Of a stretch of 64,000 bases of DNA, positions 49,681 to 61,100 are shown piece after piece. The translations under genes were made by a program, and so were the position numbers. The first letter of the stretch is position 1. Each line of letters begins with the position of its first letter. A model generated the notes under the pieces. The model was not told the DNA's origin, made no database searches, and worked only from the letters and a program-made list of their open reading frames with translations. The stretch comes from Candidula unifasciata (taxonomy: Eukaryota > Mollusca > Gastropoda > Stylommatophora > Geomitridae), in the NCBI GenBank assembly GCA_905116865.2, contig CAJHNH020008455.1:1062580-1126579 (forward strand), read 5' to 3'.

Positions 49681-50035
49681 AACTTTGAGCAGTGTTTTAT
49701 CAAACCTGGCAATCCACAGCAGAAGGCAGGAGGTTGGCCTCTACTTTATTGTCACTTACATGAGGACATAGATTACATTTTCAGTTCCTAGATCGTCAAT
49801 GACATATCAGTTCGTGAGGACAAGCTAATTTCTTAACGATTGAAATGTTCAGTTAGTTCATGAGACCATCAATTAAATGTTTAATTCATGAGATCATCAA
49901 TGACATTTTCAGTTCAGGTGACAATTGACATTTTCAGTCCTTGTGACTTTCAATGAAATCTTCAATTTACAAGATCATCACTGAAGTGTTTTTGTTTCCA
50001 TTCATGAAATAAAATAACAAGTAATAATAATAGTT

Positions 50036-50179
50036 TAACTCTTTGAGTCCCAAGGAACGCATCATATGTTCATAGGTTACTGTCTAAAAGCCCAATGAAC
50101 GCATGATGCGCCAATTTTACGTCTCTCTTGATTGCCCCTTGGGCCTGGGATGCTAAACCCTCTGGGACTCAAAGAGTTA
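50036..50179. mobile_element. 144-bp MITE with perfect 17-bp inverted ends
   Basis: TAACTCTTTGAGTCCCA (50036-50052) and TGGGACTCAAAGAGTTA (50163-50179) are exact reverse complements. Inside, AACGCATCATATG and AACGCATGATGCG extend the pairing loosely. No coding capacity. The target duplication is unclear. Confidence 0.9.
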
Positions 50180-50339
50180 CATCTGGGTTAACAACACAAA
50201 TTCAAGCTTGCTGAAACAGCCAATATAATGACACACTTATAGACTCAGGGAAGTTAAAAAGTAATACAATCACAGTTTAAAATTCATTACACATCAGGTT
50301 TTTATACAGAAAACTAGACAAACAAATGCAAAATTACAG

Positions 50340-50640
50340 CATGTTAGACGAAATGCAGCAGGAAAAACAAGAGGAGTCAATGTCACCAACAAAGAACTAA
50401 GAACAATGATAGGCACAGAACCGGTAAATGATTTTACAGAACACTAAAGAATCATATGGTTTGGAAATCTGGTCAGAATGGAACAAGATCAACCAACAAC
50501 TAGACTGTACTACATGAGAATTGCAGGCTAAAAGGCAAAGGCTGACCACGAAAGAGATGGGTGGAGCGAGTAAAATTTACATTACAGAAATTAAATATGA
50601 CATTAGAGCACAAGCCAGGCAAATAGCAAGACAGGAAACA
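50340..50640 (+). pseudogene. LINE C-terminal tail
   Basis: The plus strand reads NKELRTMIGTEP, then a stop and RIIWFGNLVRMEQDQPTTR, then GWSE. This fits the LINE ending RI-WFGHLVRM---QPA-R with a later RPR-RW block reduced to DHERDGWSE. Confidence 0.75.
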
Positions 50641-50700
50641 ACATCTAACTCTTCACTGTGATGCGTTACGGCATAAGCCGTAATTAAACTAAATTTTTTC

Positions 50701-50863
50701 AGGGGCTTATATTTAAAAAACGGGTATCGCCATGGGCCAGAGACTCAAGCCCCAGCATAGACAGATCATTAATATAGTACAACTGGCAATGATCTGCGGG
50801 TCATTTGCTTCTGTGGGCAAGATCTGGTCTCCGGGCCATCCAGTTGAATAGCCCTGGCATAAA
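50701..50863 (-). mobile_element. hAT-type MITE, second copy
   Basis: GAGACTCAAGCCCCAGCATA, ACAACTGGCAATGATCTGCG and CCAGTTGAATAGCCCTGG. The ends are partly preserved. Confidence 0.7.
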
Positions 50864-50909
50864 CAATACGACAAAAGAAAAATTAGAATAAATTCAACAC
50901 CACCCATTC

Positions 50910-51311
50910 ACTTCTTCTTCAGCATTTTGAGCCCTTGAGGTTCATTGCTGCAGATATAACCCGCCTCCATTCATCTCTCTGCCTGGCCTTCTCTTTCTAG
51001 TTGGTGACACCAAGTGTTTGCTGGTCTGTCTGGACGTTATCTCTCCATCATCTTTTTGGTCTGCCTCGTGGTCTACAACCAATTATCTCCCCTGTGTAAG
51101 CAGTTTTTACTTCTCTGTCATCTGACATTCTATTAATATGCCCCAACCATTTAAGTCTATTAGCTCTCATGATGCCGGTGATCAGTGGTGATTTAAACAG
51201 ATTATGAAGTTTGTTGTTGCTTTTCACTCTCCATTCCCCGCTGTTTCTATCTTTGATGGGTCCAAAGATTCGTCCTAAGACTGTTTTAGAAAACCTGTAA
51301 TAGGGCTTCAT
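50910..51311 (-). pseudogene. LINE C-terminal tail
   Basis: The minus strand reads VLGRIFGPIKDRNSGEWRV, then IMRANRLKWLGHINRMSDDR and GCRPRGRPKR; downstream 51048-50910 continues the family ending. Typical R-IFGPI...EWRVR...L-WLGHI-RM-DDR motif of LINE C-termini. A second copy of its end is at 31470-31626. Confidence 0.85.
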
Positions 51312-52097
51312 CTCTGATGGCCTAGAAAAGGGTCCTTAGAGGTACTAAAGTAAACAAGAAACCAATAATGAAAAATTCATCTCAATTTTTTTTTAAATAA
51401 AAGGTGCATTCTGACAATAGACACCTGAAAAGCAGAAGAATGTCTAAATATATGTATAAAACAATCAAATGCAAAGGTTCTACAGAGATTGGGAATGAAA
51501 AGAGAGCTATTTAAAAAAAAAAAAAAAGACAAGAAATATTTTGATTACACTAAATCTTTCTGTGTTAAACAATGTACAGTGTGTGATCAACCATAATCAG
51601 TATGTTTCAAAAATGAATGATGCGTAATTATACATTTGGTTTGAGCATGCTAAAGAAATCTGGCAAGATATGCTAACATGCTGCAAAGCATACACTGTCT
51701 CAATATAAGTAATACATTCATGCTTGTTTCGCTGTGTCTGATCTCCTTAAGTATTCAAAACAAAATCTTCTGGTGCTAAAAAGACAACTCTTGTGAAAAC
51801 CATACTGTGGGGAAAACTTAAAGGCACACAAGCAAGAGATAGACAGTGAAACAAGTGGCAAGATAACAGAAAGAGATGGACAAACATCTGTTCAAAAGAG
51901 TGTACAAGCAGGACAGGAGACAGATCGTTTCTTGCAGATTCACTGCAGTCAGCCGCTGATTATGGCAAAAGGATATGATTTAGAAAATTTAAAACATTTC
52001 AAGTTGCGTATATATTTATAATGTCATGTACCAAATTACTATATTATTTACAAATCTAATAGGGTGTGTACATATTAATTTGTTGTGAATAGATTTA
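51312..52097. other. Intergenic, AT-rich
   Basis: No coding sequence or repeat family recognised. A run of 15 A is near 51512. Confidence 0.5.
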
Positions 52098-52378
52098 TTT
52101 GGGAGTCGCTGTGGCACTGGCAGCTAGATTCCCACCCACAGATCGGAAGGTCGTGGGTTCGCATCCTGAGGGAGCCGGACTTTTGTTCAAAAATGACCTT
52201 GATCCCCAGCCTTGAGTGGGTACCATGTGAAGTCCTGGGAAGTAAAGGCGGCTGGCGTGATGCTGACCACATCATCCACCAAATGCCGATTAGTCTATGA
52301 AATATAGATCTAGCCCTTTATTCTCAATACGCCTAAAGGCATGGAAAATAGATCTTTACTTTACTGTACAGATTTATC
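52098..52378 (+). mobile_element. tRNA-derived SINE, full length
   Basis: A-box region GTGGCACTGGCAGCTAG (from 52111), B box GGTTCGCATCC (52156-52166), body GGAGCCGGACTTTTGTTC, AGTAAAGGCGGCTGGCGTGA and TGCTGACCACATCATCCACC, end CGCCTAAAGGCATGGAAAA then TTTACTTTACT. Sister copy at 53850-54105; 3' parts at 60235-60390 and 31125-31225. Confidence 0.88.
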
Positions 52379-52562
52379 CTGCTGTGTTCAGATTTATTCA
52401 GTGTACAAATTTGTTTATGTTGTGTGCATATTTATTCTTTTATGTTTAGATTTATTCAACTGTGTTCATACTAACTCTGTAGTTCACAGGTTTATTACTG
52501 TACTGTGCCAGTTTTAACAAATTGTGTGTGCAGAAACCTGTTCAATCTATCAGACAACAGAT

Positions 52563-52835
52563 TTCCCTATGTGGGTTCCCAGGAGGCCTTTGCGCAGGGA
52601 AAAAGGGGGAGGGGGAATAGGTCTATGCCCACTCCCCACCCAACAAGCATGCCAAAAAAGTAGACTAATTAAGGATGTTTCCTTCGAAGTCAAGAGTGCA
52701 TCTGTCTGAGAAATGAGGCTGTAAAACCAATGTGCACATTAAACTCAAGTTCTGAAACAAGACCTAAAATCCAGAAGTGGATGAACAACCACAACTTTCC
52801 GCCAGAATTTACAACCGGGGAATGCAAAGAAGAAG
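52563..52835 (+). mobile_element. GAA-tailed dispersed element, near full length
   Basis: CCCTATGTGGGTTCCCAGGA, CATGCCAAAAAAGTAGACTA, GAAGTCAAGAGTGCATCTGT, CAAGTTCTGAAACAAGACCT, ACTTTCCGCCAGAATTTACA and GCAAAGAAGAAGCAGC. Confidence 0.8.
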
Positions 52836-53007
52836 CAGCAGACGACAAGAGATTCTCTCCCGAAATACAGCATGGAACCAGGTGGACCTGAACAGGTCTC
52901 AGCAAAATATCAATCACAGAAAACATCACAAACAAGCCAGATGTATCACCCAGCAAAAGCCTTAGCCTGGAAACAACAACTGTATCACTATGCATGTATC
53001 TCTAAGG

Positions 53008-53170
53008 CAGGGCTATTCAACTCTGGGGCCAACAATTTGAAAATGAGGATTACTTCAGGCCAGAGCCCTAGCATAGAAAAGCGTTAATACAATTGGTAAT
53101 GATCCGCAGGCCACCTGCGAGGCCTCCACAGGCCAGATTTGGCCAGCGAGCCACCAGTTGAATAACCCTG
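53008..53170. mobile_element. hAT-type MITE with 8-bp target duplication
   Basis: 163 bp with ends CAGGGCTATTCAACT and (complement) CAGGGTTATTCAACT, one mismatch. It is flanked by CTCTAAGG (53000-53007) and CTCTATGG (53171-53178), an 8-bp duplication with one change. The CAGGG start and 8-bp duplication are typical of hAT elements. It has no transposase. Confidence 0.9.
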
Positions 53171-53179
53171 CTCTATGGC

Positions 53180-53398
53180 ATGAGGTGACCGACTCTTTCA
53201 GTCCCAAGGAACGCCTGGGGTGTGAGTCTTTCAGTCCCAAGGAACGCCTGGAATGTGAGTCTTTCAGTCCCAAGGAACGCCTGGGGTGTGAGTCTTTTAG
53301 TCCCAAGGAACGCCTGGGGTGTGAGTCTTTCAGTCCCAAGGAACGCCTGGCGTGTGAGTCTTTCAGTCCCAAGGAACGCCTGGGGTGTGAGTTACTCT
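53180..53398. repeat. 33-bp minisatellite derived from a MITE end
   Basis: Six units of GAGTCTTTCAGTCCCAAGGA plus ACGCCTGGGGTGT. The unit resembles the left end of the MITE at 50036 (CTCTTTGAGTCCCAAGGA plus ACGC). Confidence 0.93.
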
Positions 53399-53504
53399 AT
53401 CTCTTGATTTTCCTCGAAAATATAATGTGCTCTTACTTTTAACATTTGGCCAGAATATTAATTTAAAAAAAACAACAACAACAGTATCTGACTTTCCTCA
53501 TGTT

Positions 53505-53785
53505 GGTTTCGGTGCCCCATTATAGGGAAAACAAGAATATATCCACTGCCTTCCCAGCAAGCATGTCGTAAGAGTCGACAAACCGGGGGTTTCCTTCAAA
53601 GTCAGAGTGCATTTGCATGAGAGGCAAGGAACAAACAGTCTGCACACAAATAAGTCAAATCTGTAAAACAGATGTGCACACAACACTCAGGTTCTGCAAC
53701 AAGACTAAAGTCCAGAGGTGGATAAACAACCAGAACTTCCCGCCGGAGTTTACAGCCGGTGAACAGGAAGAAGAATATCTGACTT
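53505..53785 (+). mobile_element. GAA-tailed dispersed element, full length
   Basis: GGTTTCGGTGCCCCATTATA, TGTCGTAAGAGTCGACAAAC, TCAGAGTGCATTTGCATGAG, AATCTGTAAAACAGATGTGC, CAACCAGAACTTCCCGCCGG and CAGGAAGAAGAA. It keeps the recurring open frame with RGKEQTVC and [13 protein letters not shown]. Confidence 0.88.
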
Positions 53786-53849
53786 CTCTTAATGGTCACT
53801 ATAGCTGTGAATACTGATACTTTTTTTTTTCATGATTACTTTTCACTTT

Positions 53850-54105
53850 GGAAGCAGCTGTGGCGTAGCAGCTAGATGTTTTAGAGTCGTAGGTTCGAAT
53901 CCTGTCGGAGCGGACTTTTTTCAAAAACGACCCAGCCTCGAGGGGATACCAGGCACAAGTCCTTGCAAGTATAGGCGGCTGGCGTGATGCTGACCATATC
54001 ACCCACCAAGTGCTAGTTGGTCTATAAAATATAGGTCTAGCCCTATATGCCCAACACGCCTGAAGGTGTGGAAAAGGCTCCTTTATTCTTTACTTTGATA
54101 TCTTC
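53850..54105 (+). mobile_element. tRNA-derived SINE, full length
   Basis: A-box region TGTGGCGTAGCAGCTAGAT (from 53860), B box GGTTCGAATCC (53892-53902), TCGGAGCGGACTTTTTTC, GTATAGGCGGCTGGCGTGAT, CATATCACCCACCAAGTGC and end CGCCTGAAGGTGTGGAAAAG. Confidence 0.9.
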
Positions 54106-54465
54106 TATGAAACATTCTGGTACTGAATGACTGAAGATGACGATGAAGCAAAAGTGACTCAGCTGGCCTGTCAAACTGACATCAAGACATACCACAAACT
54201 GGCATACAAGTCAACCTCACAATTCCTGAGTTAGGCCTATACCTAACACACTTTATACTTGCCAAATAAGTCGACCCGTAGTTTTGGAAACCTTTTTTTT
54301 AAAGGCTTGAAAACTGACTTTTAGACAATAACATATAGTAACCTAACACAACATATTATATGAATATGAAGTTCAACAGATGAACAAAATGATGCTCACA
54401 AATAGATCCGAATGTTTTGGCCGAAGTCTTTATCAAAGATTAAAGCAACAGAAATCATAAACAAA
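54106..54465. other. Intergenic, no feature recognised
   Basis: AT-rich single-copy-looking DNA between a SINE and a GAA-tailed fragment. Confidence 0.5.
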
Positions 54466-54469
54466 CAAA

Positions 54470-54662
54470 TATGTGGGTTGCGTTCCAGGGCCCCATTTGG
54501 GGGAAAAAAGGGGGGGGGGGGGGGAACTGTGTTAAGAATTTGCAAGGATTTGCTGAAATTGTATGATTTAGGCCGAAAGGCACAGATATCCCAGCCTAGC
54601 TGTAAACCACAACATAAGATGCCAACCGCCCTTCTAAGGTCAAACACAGAAGAAGAAGATAA
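54470..54662 (+). mobile_element. GAA-tailed element head joined to type B tail
   Basis: TATGTGGGTTGCGTTCCAGG, CCCCATTTGGGGGAAAAAAG and a G run (54509-54524) are the head of the main family. 54575-54660 then has GCCGAAAGGCACAGATATCC and AAACACAGAAGAAGAAG of type B. The two families may be parts of one element or share an end. Confidence 0.6.
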
Positions 54663-54811
54663 ACCAATAACAAACAATGTTTCCTTCTGTTGAGCCTGCT
54701 ATCCATACTGTGTGTTGTATTTAAGTTACATACATTATGCAGTCAATCAAAACTCACTTTTAATTCTGGAAACTTAAAAATAACTTTTAACCATAGCCCA
54801 TCCTTCAGGCA

Positions 54812-54817
54812 TTTATT
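54812..54817 (-). terminator. Candidate BRAP poly(A) signal
   Basis: TTTATT on plus is AATAAA on the BRAP strand, 149 bases after the BRAP stop codon. The following BRAP-strand sequence has GTGAGTTTTGATTG, a modest GT-rich element. Confidence 0.5.
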
Positions 54818-54966
54818 AAGATGGTCTCAACCTTACGCGTCTGCCACGAAGGGCTGCAACTCTGCTTCACTGCTTATTTTTTGATGTTTCACCTCTTTTT
54901 TTTTCCTCTCTCTAGAATTTTCACCTCATCTTGTGTGATGTTTCACACTTCTTCTTTGTGGAATTT

Positions 54967-55140
54967 TCATCTCTTCTTGCGGGACTTCTTGCCAGAATGT
55001 GATGGTGCGGCTGCTGCACCCACGATGACCTGACCCCCTTGTATTTCTTCCTGAGACACACCAGTGCTGTTGGCCAGCTTTTGTTGGGCTTCCAAGTAAA
55101 ACATAACATCTCGTAACTGCTCCTTCAGTTCTGTAATTTC
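54967..55140 (-). CDS. BRAP: BRAP last exon
   Basis: Starts after TGTTTTACAG (complement of 55141 onward). 57 codons plus TGA: EITELKEQLRDVMFYLEAQQ, KLANSTGVSQEEIQGGQVIV, GAAAAPSHSGKKSRKKR. Near-identical to vertebrate BRAP over the first 20 residues, with a shorter basic tail. The stop is at 54967-54969. Confidence 0.96.
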   Translation of the reverse strand, partial: EITELKEQLRDVMFYLEAQQKLANSTGVSQEEIQGGQVIVGAAAAPSHSGKKSRKKR

Positions 55141-58100
55141 CTGTAAAACAGAGATACACAATTAGGAACATAAACTTTTATCATGTTAAACTGAATTCTT
55201 CTTCTTTCGTTTGCTTGAAATAGATTATCTATATCTGCAATGTTGTCTCTAGTTAAACTGAATGTTGAATTTAGAATCAGCATTACAGCACTAGGGATAT
55301 TTCCATAAGTGCTCGGTTCCCATTTTCAGCAGCAAACACAGCGTTCAAATCCAACTGCTCTAGTAACAGTCTGAATGCATCTCACCTTTTCCTAGAGTGC
55401 TGAGCGTCGGCCAGATCCCCTTGTCACTCCTCGCAGCACCATTATTCCTAGACTCTGGTGATGTATGTGTGTCTAGGCACTGTTTCATTCCCACGAGGAC
55501 TCTTACAACTTCTAGCTTGCCACGCATGAATTCACCACCAGCTGGCGCAGAACCAGCCAGCCAGTCTGTCTGCTCGTTTCCCAACACACTGGCATCAGCT
55601 GGAGAAAATATCCAAAGGGCACTAACTACCTGGGATATCCCAAGTAAACAATGTTCAATAAGTCAATTGGGTTAGCTGCCATCTCCACAAAGAAAGTTGC
55701 GTGCCATCTCCACAAAGAAAGTTGCGTGCCATCTCCACAAAGAAAGTTGCGTGCCATCTCCACAAAGAAAGTTGCGTGCCATCTCCACAAAGAAAGTTGT
55801 GTGCCATCTCCACAAAGAAAGTTGCGTGCCATCTTCACAAAGAAAGTTGCGTGCCATCTCCACAAAGAAAGTTGCGTGTCATCTGCACAAAGAAAGTTGC
55901 GTGCCATCTGCACAAAGAAAGTTGCATGCCATCTGCACAAAGAAAGTTGCGTGCCATCTGCACAAAGAAAGTTGCGTGCCATCTCCACAAAGAAAGTTGC
56001 GTGCCATCTCCACAAAGAAAGTTGCGTGCCATCTCCACAAAGAAAGTTGCGTGCCATCTCCACAAAGAAAGTTGCGTGCCATCTCCACAAAGAAAGCTGG
56101 CTGCAATGGGTCTGCAACACTCTCTTCTCTTTCCCAATCTCAGACTGCTGTTTATCTACCCCTCAATATTATCCTCCCACTTGTAACATTGCTTGGTGCT
56201 TGCTTATATGCCTTACCACTTTCTTTCTATTATAGTTTTTATAAGAGCAGAGGGGGTGGTCCATAATTCCATACCTTGACTATGAAAGAAGTGATCCAAA
56301 AAACAAAAACAAAAAAGCTGAAATTTGGTAAAGTGTTTATCCCTTTTCAATATAGCCATCTCCCAAATTGTAACATTTCTTCCACCTCTGCTTGACCTTG
56401 AAAAGACCTTGGCAATAGGACACCCTCTTTTTGTGTGTGGCTAAACCAGTTATCACAAGCAAGTTAGTTAGTTATTTAGTCGTTACGGTTCCGGCATCTT
56501 AGCAAATGAGCTTGGCCCATAATTGTTAACCCCCCTATGCCAGTGATTCCAGTCACTGAGTCAGATACGCTGGATACTTCAAGCGAATGCCGTAGCCATC
56601 TAAAGTGTCCTCAGTCAGCAAAACACACACGATTTGATCTGGCAAATCATAAGGTGCCTGCCTCCTTAAACACACTGCGAGACCAGGCGTCATCGCTGAA
56701 AATCAACAAGCCAGTGTGACTTTTATCTGTTTTTCAAGGTTTGCGAACAGAAAAAACACTTGACGGAGCCAGATCTGTTGAGGAAGAATTTCAATTTTGA
56801 AATTGTTGGCTGTTAGCTGCACAATCCGTGCTTTGTGAGAAGCAGTGTTGTCATGGTGAATTTGAGTGCGGGTAATACCTCATTTTTTTTTATTAAAGCT
56901 TTTCCAAGATTTGTAAGGAGTCGCGAATAATACTGCCCTCTGACAATCTCATCTCAAGGTAAGTATTCTATCAAGAGAACACATCTGGTGTCCCCATCCA
57001 CCCCCCCCCCCCCCCCCCCCCCCAAAATGATCAGCATAACTTTCCCTGCAGATTTCTGTGCTTTTTGAATGTATTAGGGAACCTGGAGTTTTCCGGTGCA
57101 TGCTGGCAATTTTTGATTGGGTGATCTCAATGGTAAACCCACGTTTTATTTACTGTCACTATAGTGGTCGAAATATCTTTTGACAGACTTTTTTTAAGTG
57201 AACTGTCTACAGCACGTTACCCTCATTTCCTTCTGTTCACATATTGGCAGGCGCTGGTGCATACTTTTCCCATGTTCAGTCTGTTGTGTAAGATTATAAC
57301 AAATGTACTTTTGCTCAGTTTAACTATGCCGTCAACAGTCATTTTCCAACCTTGGTCAATAAATTTTCTTCACTTGTTCTGCACTTTCATCGGTGCACTC
57401 TGAGAGCCGTCTTCCACATCTTTGTATTTAAACAAAATTTATGCGACCATACTGAACTGCCTGAACCAATATTTATTTGTACAGAAGCATACACAGGACA
57501 GGATTTCTGAAATACTGTTTCCATCTTCCTGTATATTTCTGTTGGTTTTTTACCCTACAACATTAGCAATTTTATTACAGCTATGGCATCTGAGGGCTTC
57601 ATTTGCGGTGGTCAGCAGGGTGTACTGCGCTGTGCACCACAACAGGAAAATCTGTCATAGGATCAACTGCAAACTTCTCACAATTAGTTACAATATAGCT
57701 AGGAATAAAGCCAGTCTTACAAGTCATCAAAGAATAACAAATGAAGTGGTTTGGACACCTAACAAGAATGCCCTGGTACTATCTGCCACAACGAGCCACA
57801 CAAAACGTTACAACGGGTATAGAACAAGTGGAAGAGCTCAGAAGGTATGGAGTTATTGCATTAAGAACAGCCTTACAGAAATGAACATCAATCTTAATAG
57901 TGCTCTTGACAGATCATCAACGAATGCTACAACTCCCCCTGACACTTCACTGAGGTATAAGGTGGAAGAGAAAAATAGGAAGTTTTTTTTTTCTGGTTAC
58001 ACCTTCATAGACAAGGTAAGGACTTATGGATTATCCCTCGTATTAAAATATCTTTCAACATCTCTTTTTTTTTTCCTTCTGTCTCTCCAAAACCTTGCAT

Positions 58101-61100
58101 CTGATCATTTTGTTTCTATGAAATTTGTTCGTCAATGAAAAAAACAAACTTGACCACATTAAACCTGCTACTCCCGAAGGGAAAGCTATCGGTTATATTT
58201 GTGGCAGGTAAAGGTCCCTTTCCCACAACTTTAGGTGCACTGAGAATGTAGGGCTAGACCTATATTTTTAAAGACCAATCGGTACTTGGGTCCCTGGATC
58301 CATTTGTGGATAAGAAAAAAAGAACTGACCCACTGAACCTAACAAGTATGTCATAAAAGGCAACCATTTAGGTGTTTTAAATTCAAAGTCAGAGTGCATC
58401 TGCCTGAGAGGCAAGAAACCAACAGTCCACATACAAATAATCCAGATCTGTAAAACGGATGTGCGTGTGAAAAATTAGGTTATGAAACAAGACTAGAAGC
58501 CCAAAGGCTGAGGAAAAACTAGAACTTTTCGCCAGAGTTTACAGCCAGAGAAGGCTTAAAAGAAGAGGTAAGCATACAAAATGATACATGCTATTGGAGG
58601 CCGCATGATATACAGGAGCATAAACTGCCCTATGGCAAGGCATCTGAGGATGTTTGATGATTATCTATTCAAATGAAAAGCCTTTCTTTACCTGATCCTT
58701 CTTCTCTGTCAGATCCTTTAGCTTCCCCTCAAGGGCAGTGACTCTTGTCTGCCAATGCTGCTGGTTATCTCTCAAACAAATGTTCATCTGCCGCTCCTCT
58801 TGCAGTTCTGCCAGTACACTAGTGGCACGGGAATGAAGCTAAGGGGGAAATAATGCACATAATTTATACCCAACAATAGTGTGTATCTGTGGCTTAGCCA
58901 CTGTGAACATGCTTTGTAAATTTGAGGTGCGGGGTTCGATCCCAGCTGCAGGTAATTTGGCAGCAGACACCCCATTCCCCCCCCCCCCCCCAACCGAGTG
59001 GTATCGAGTCATACAGACAGCAGACCCTTCAGAAAGCACTGGTTAACTAGTAAATGCAAAATTTAGCAGCGTATACCGAACAATAGTGTGTATCTGTGGC
59101 TTAGGCACTGTGAACATGCTTTGTAAATTTGAGGTGCGGGGTTCGATCCCAGCTGCAGGTAATTTGGCAGCAGACACCCCATCCCCCCCCCCCCCCAGGC
59201 GTTGGCTTTGAGTGGTATCGAGTCATACAGACAGCAGACCGCTCAGAAAGCAACGGTAAACTAGTAAATGTAAAACTGCCTAGTTAAATCGCAAACAGCC
59301 GCACAAAAAAACAGTGGACAACATGCCTTGCACCACAGACTCCATAGAGGCCAGTTACCTTCTCATCTCAAAACCAAAACCAGGGAGAACACAAAGAAGA
59401 AGACAGTATCTTCCTCCTTAGAACAGATGAATACTGTAGACTGATTGAGAAATTAGATGTAAATATCTTCCTCCTTAGAACAGATGAATACTGTAGACTG
59501 ATTGAGAAATTAGATGTAGATATCTTCCTCCTTAGAACAGATGAATACTGTAGACTGATTGAGAAATTAGATGTAGATATCTTCCTCCTTAGAACAGATG
59601 AATACTGTAGACTGATTGAGAAATTAGATGTAGATATCTTCCTCCTTAGAACAGATGGATACTGTAGACTGATTGAGAAATTAGATGTAGATATCTTCCT
59701 CCTTAGAACAGATGAATACTGTAGACTGATTGAGAAATTAGATGTAGATATATTCCTCCTTAGAACAGATGGATACTGTAGACTGATTGAGAAATTAGAT
59801 GTAGATATCTTAAAAAACTTGCATACAACTAGATTTAGGTTTTAACAACGGATCAACATCATGTCACAAGGGCAGTAACCCATGTGTTCCGTTCTACTTC
59901 CAACTCAAGCCTGAGTCGGAAGAATCTCAGCGCAGTGCACAAACTTTGTAGCACCAGCGAGGATCCCGAAAAACTTGGATACAACTGGTAAGCTTGATGG
60001 AAAAGGGAAAGGTAAAGATGGCTTGGCCTTATGGCACAGGCAGGACAAGAACACTACCTGATACATGATGGTGGTAATTGTGTGTGTGGCTGAACCGTGA
60101 CTGCTCACATTCTGACATGATAAGAATCATTCACCGCCTGACTCAGTCATGAGTATCCAATCATCTTTTTTGTTTTTAGTATGCCATGTGGCGTGGATTT
60201 TTATCGTGGTATGGGCAGGTCGACCCATCCTAAAATGGGTACCAGAATGTATGTCCTGGGGAAGTAGAGATGGCCGGCATAATGCTGACCACATTATACA
60301 CCTAGTGCCGATGGTCTGAAAAAATATGGGTGCTCTTCCCATATACCCTATGCGCCTTAAGGCGTGAAAAGGAATTTTTTCCTTTTCTTTTTACTTTTTA
60401 TGCCATATGATTAGGCCCTCTAGGGTTTTTATAACTTTTTGTTCCCCTTCATAAACAGCATCGTCTCTGTGTGGGTTCTGGGGCCCTATTTGTGGGATGG
60501 AGGGGTGGGGGGGGGGACAGACCCCTGCCTCCCTATCAAGCATGTTATAAAATGCAGCGAATTATGGATTTCCCCCAAAGTCAAAGGGTATCTGTCTGAG
60601 AGGCGAGGAACCAACAGGCTTCATACAAATAACTAGATGTGTAAAACGGATGTGCACGCATAATTCAAGTTCTGGAACAAGACTCAAATCCAGAGTTGGA
60701 CAAACAACCAGAGCTTTCTGCTGGAGGAGTTCACAGCCGCTAAACACAGAGAAGAAGATAATAAACAGCATCCTGCCAGGAATGATGAAGTATTCTGGCC
60801 ATCTCCTTGTCTACATTCGCTGGCTGTTTCTGGTGGAAAATTCTGGCTATCTGTCCATATCTAGACTGAAATCTTGCTCCAGAAACTGGATCTGCATGCA
60901 AATCCAAAGTCATGGTGCCCCCCCCCCCCCTTTCCGACCCCCACCCAAAATGGTGATGGAAGATACCGTTTCTGGAAAACAAGGCTTAAGCTGATCTCCA
61001 CAAAGGTGATACAAGACACAGAGGATGCACTGGCTGTGAAAGCACATAGGGCTGGAGAGCTGGCTCAGGAAAGAGACTTTCAGAAGTGCTATGAAGAGAG

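Larger units (their letters stand above)
55141..58691. other. BRAP intron with arrays and relics
   Basis: Contains a LINE tail (55300-55620), a 25-bp array (55676-56098), a mariner relic (about 56270-57420), a LINE tail (57600-57960) and a GAA-tailed element (58290-58570). Confidence 0.8.

Noticed and set aside
57422..58138. 238-codon open frame on plus
   Set aside because: Only its middle resembles anything, a LINE C-terminus, and that reading needs frame changes. The rest is AT-rich with no domain.
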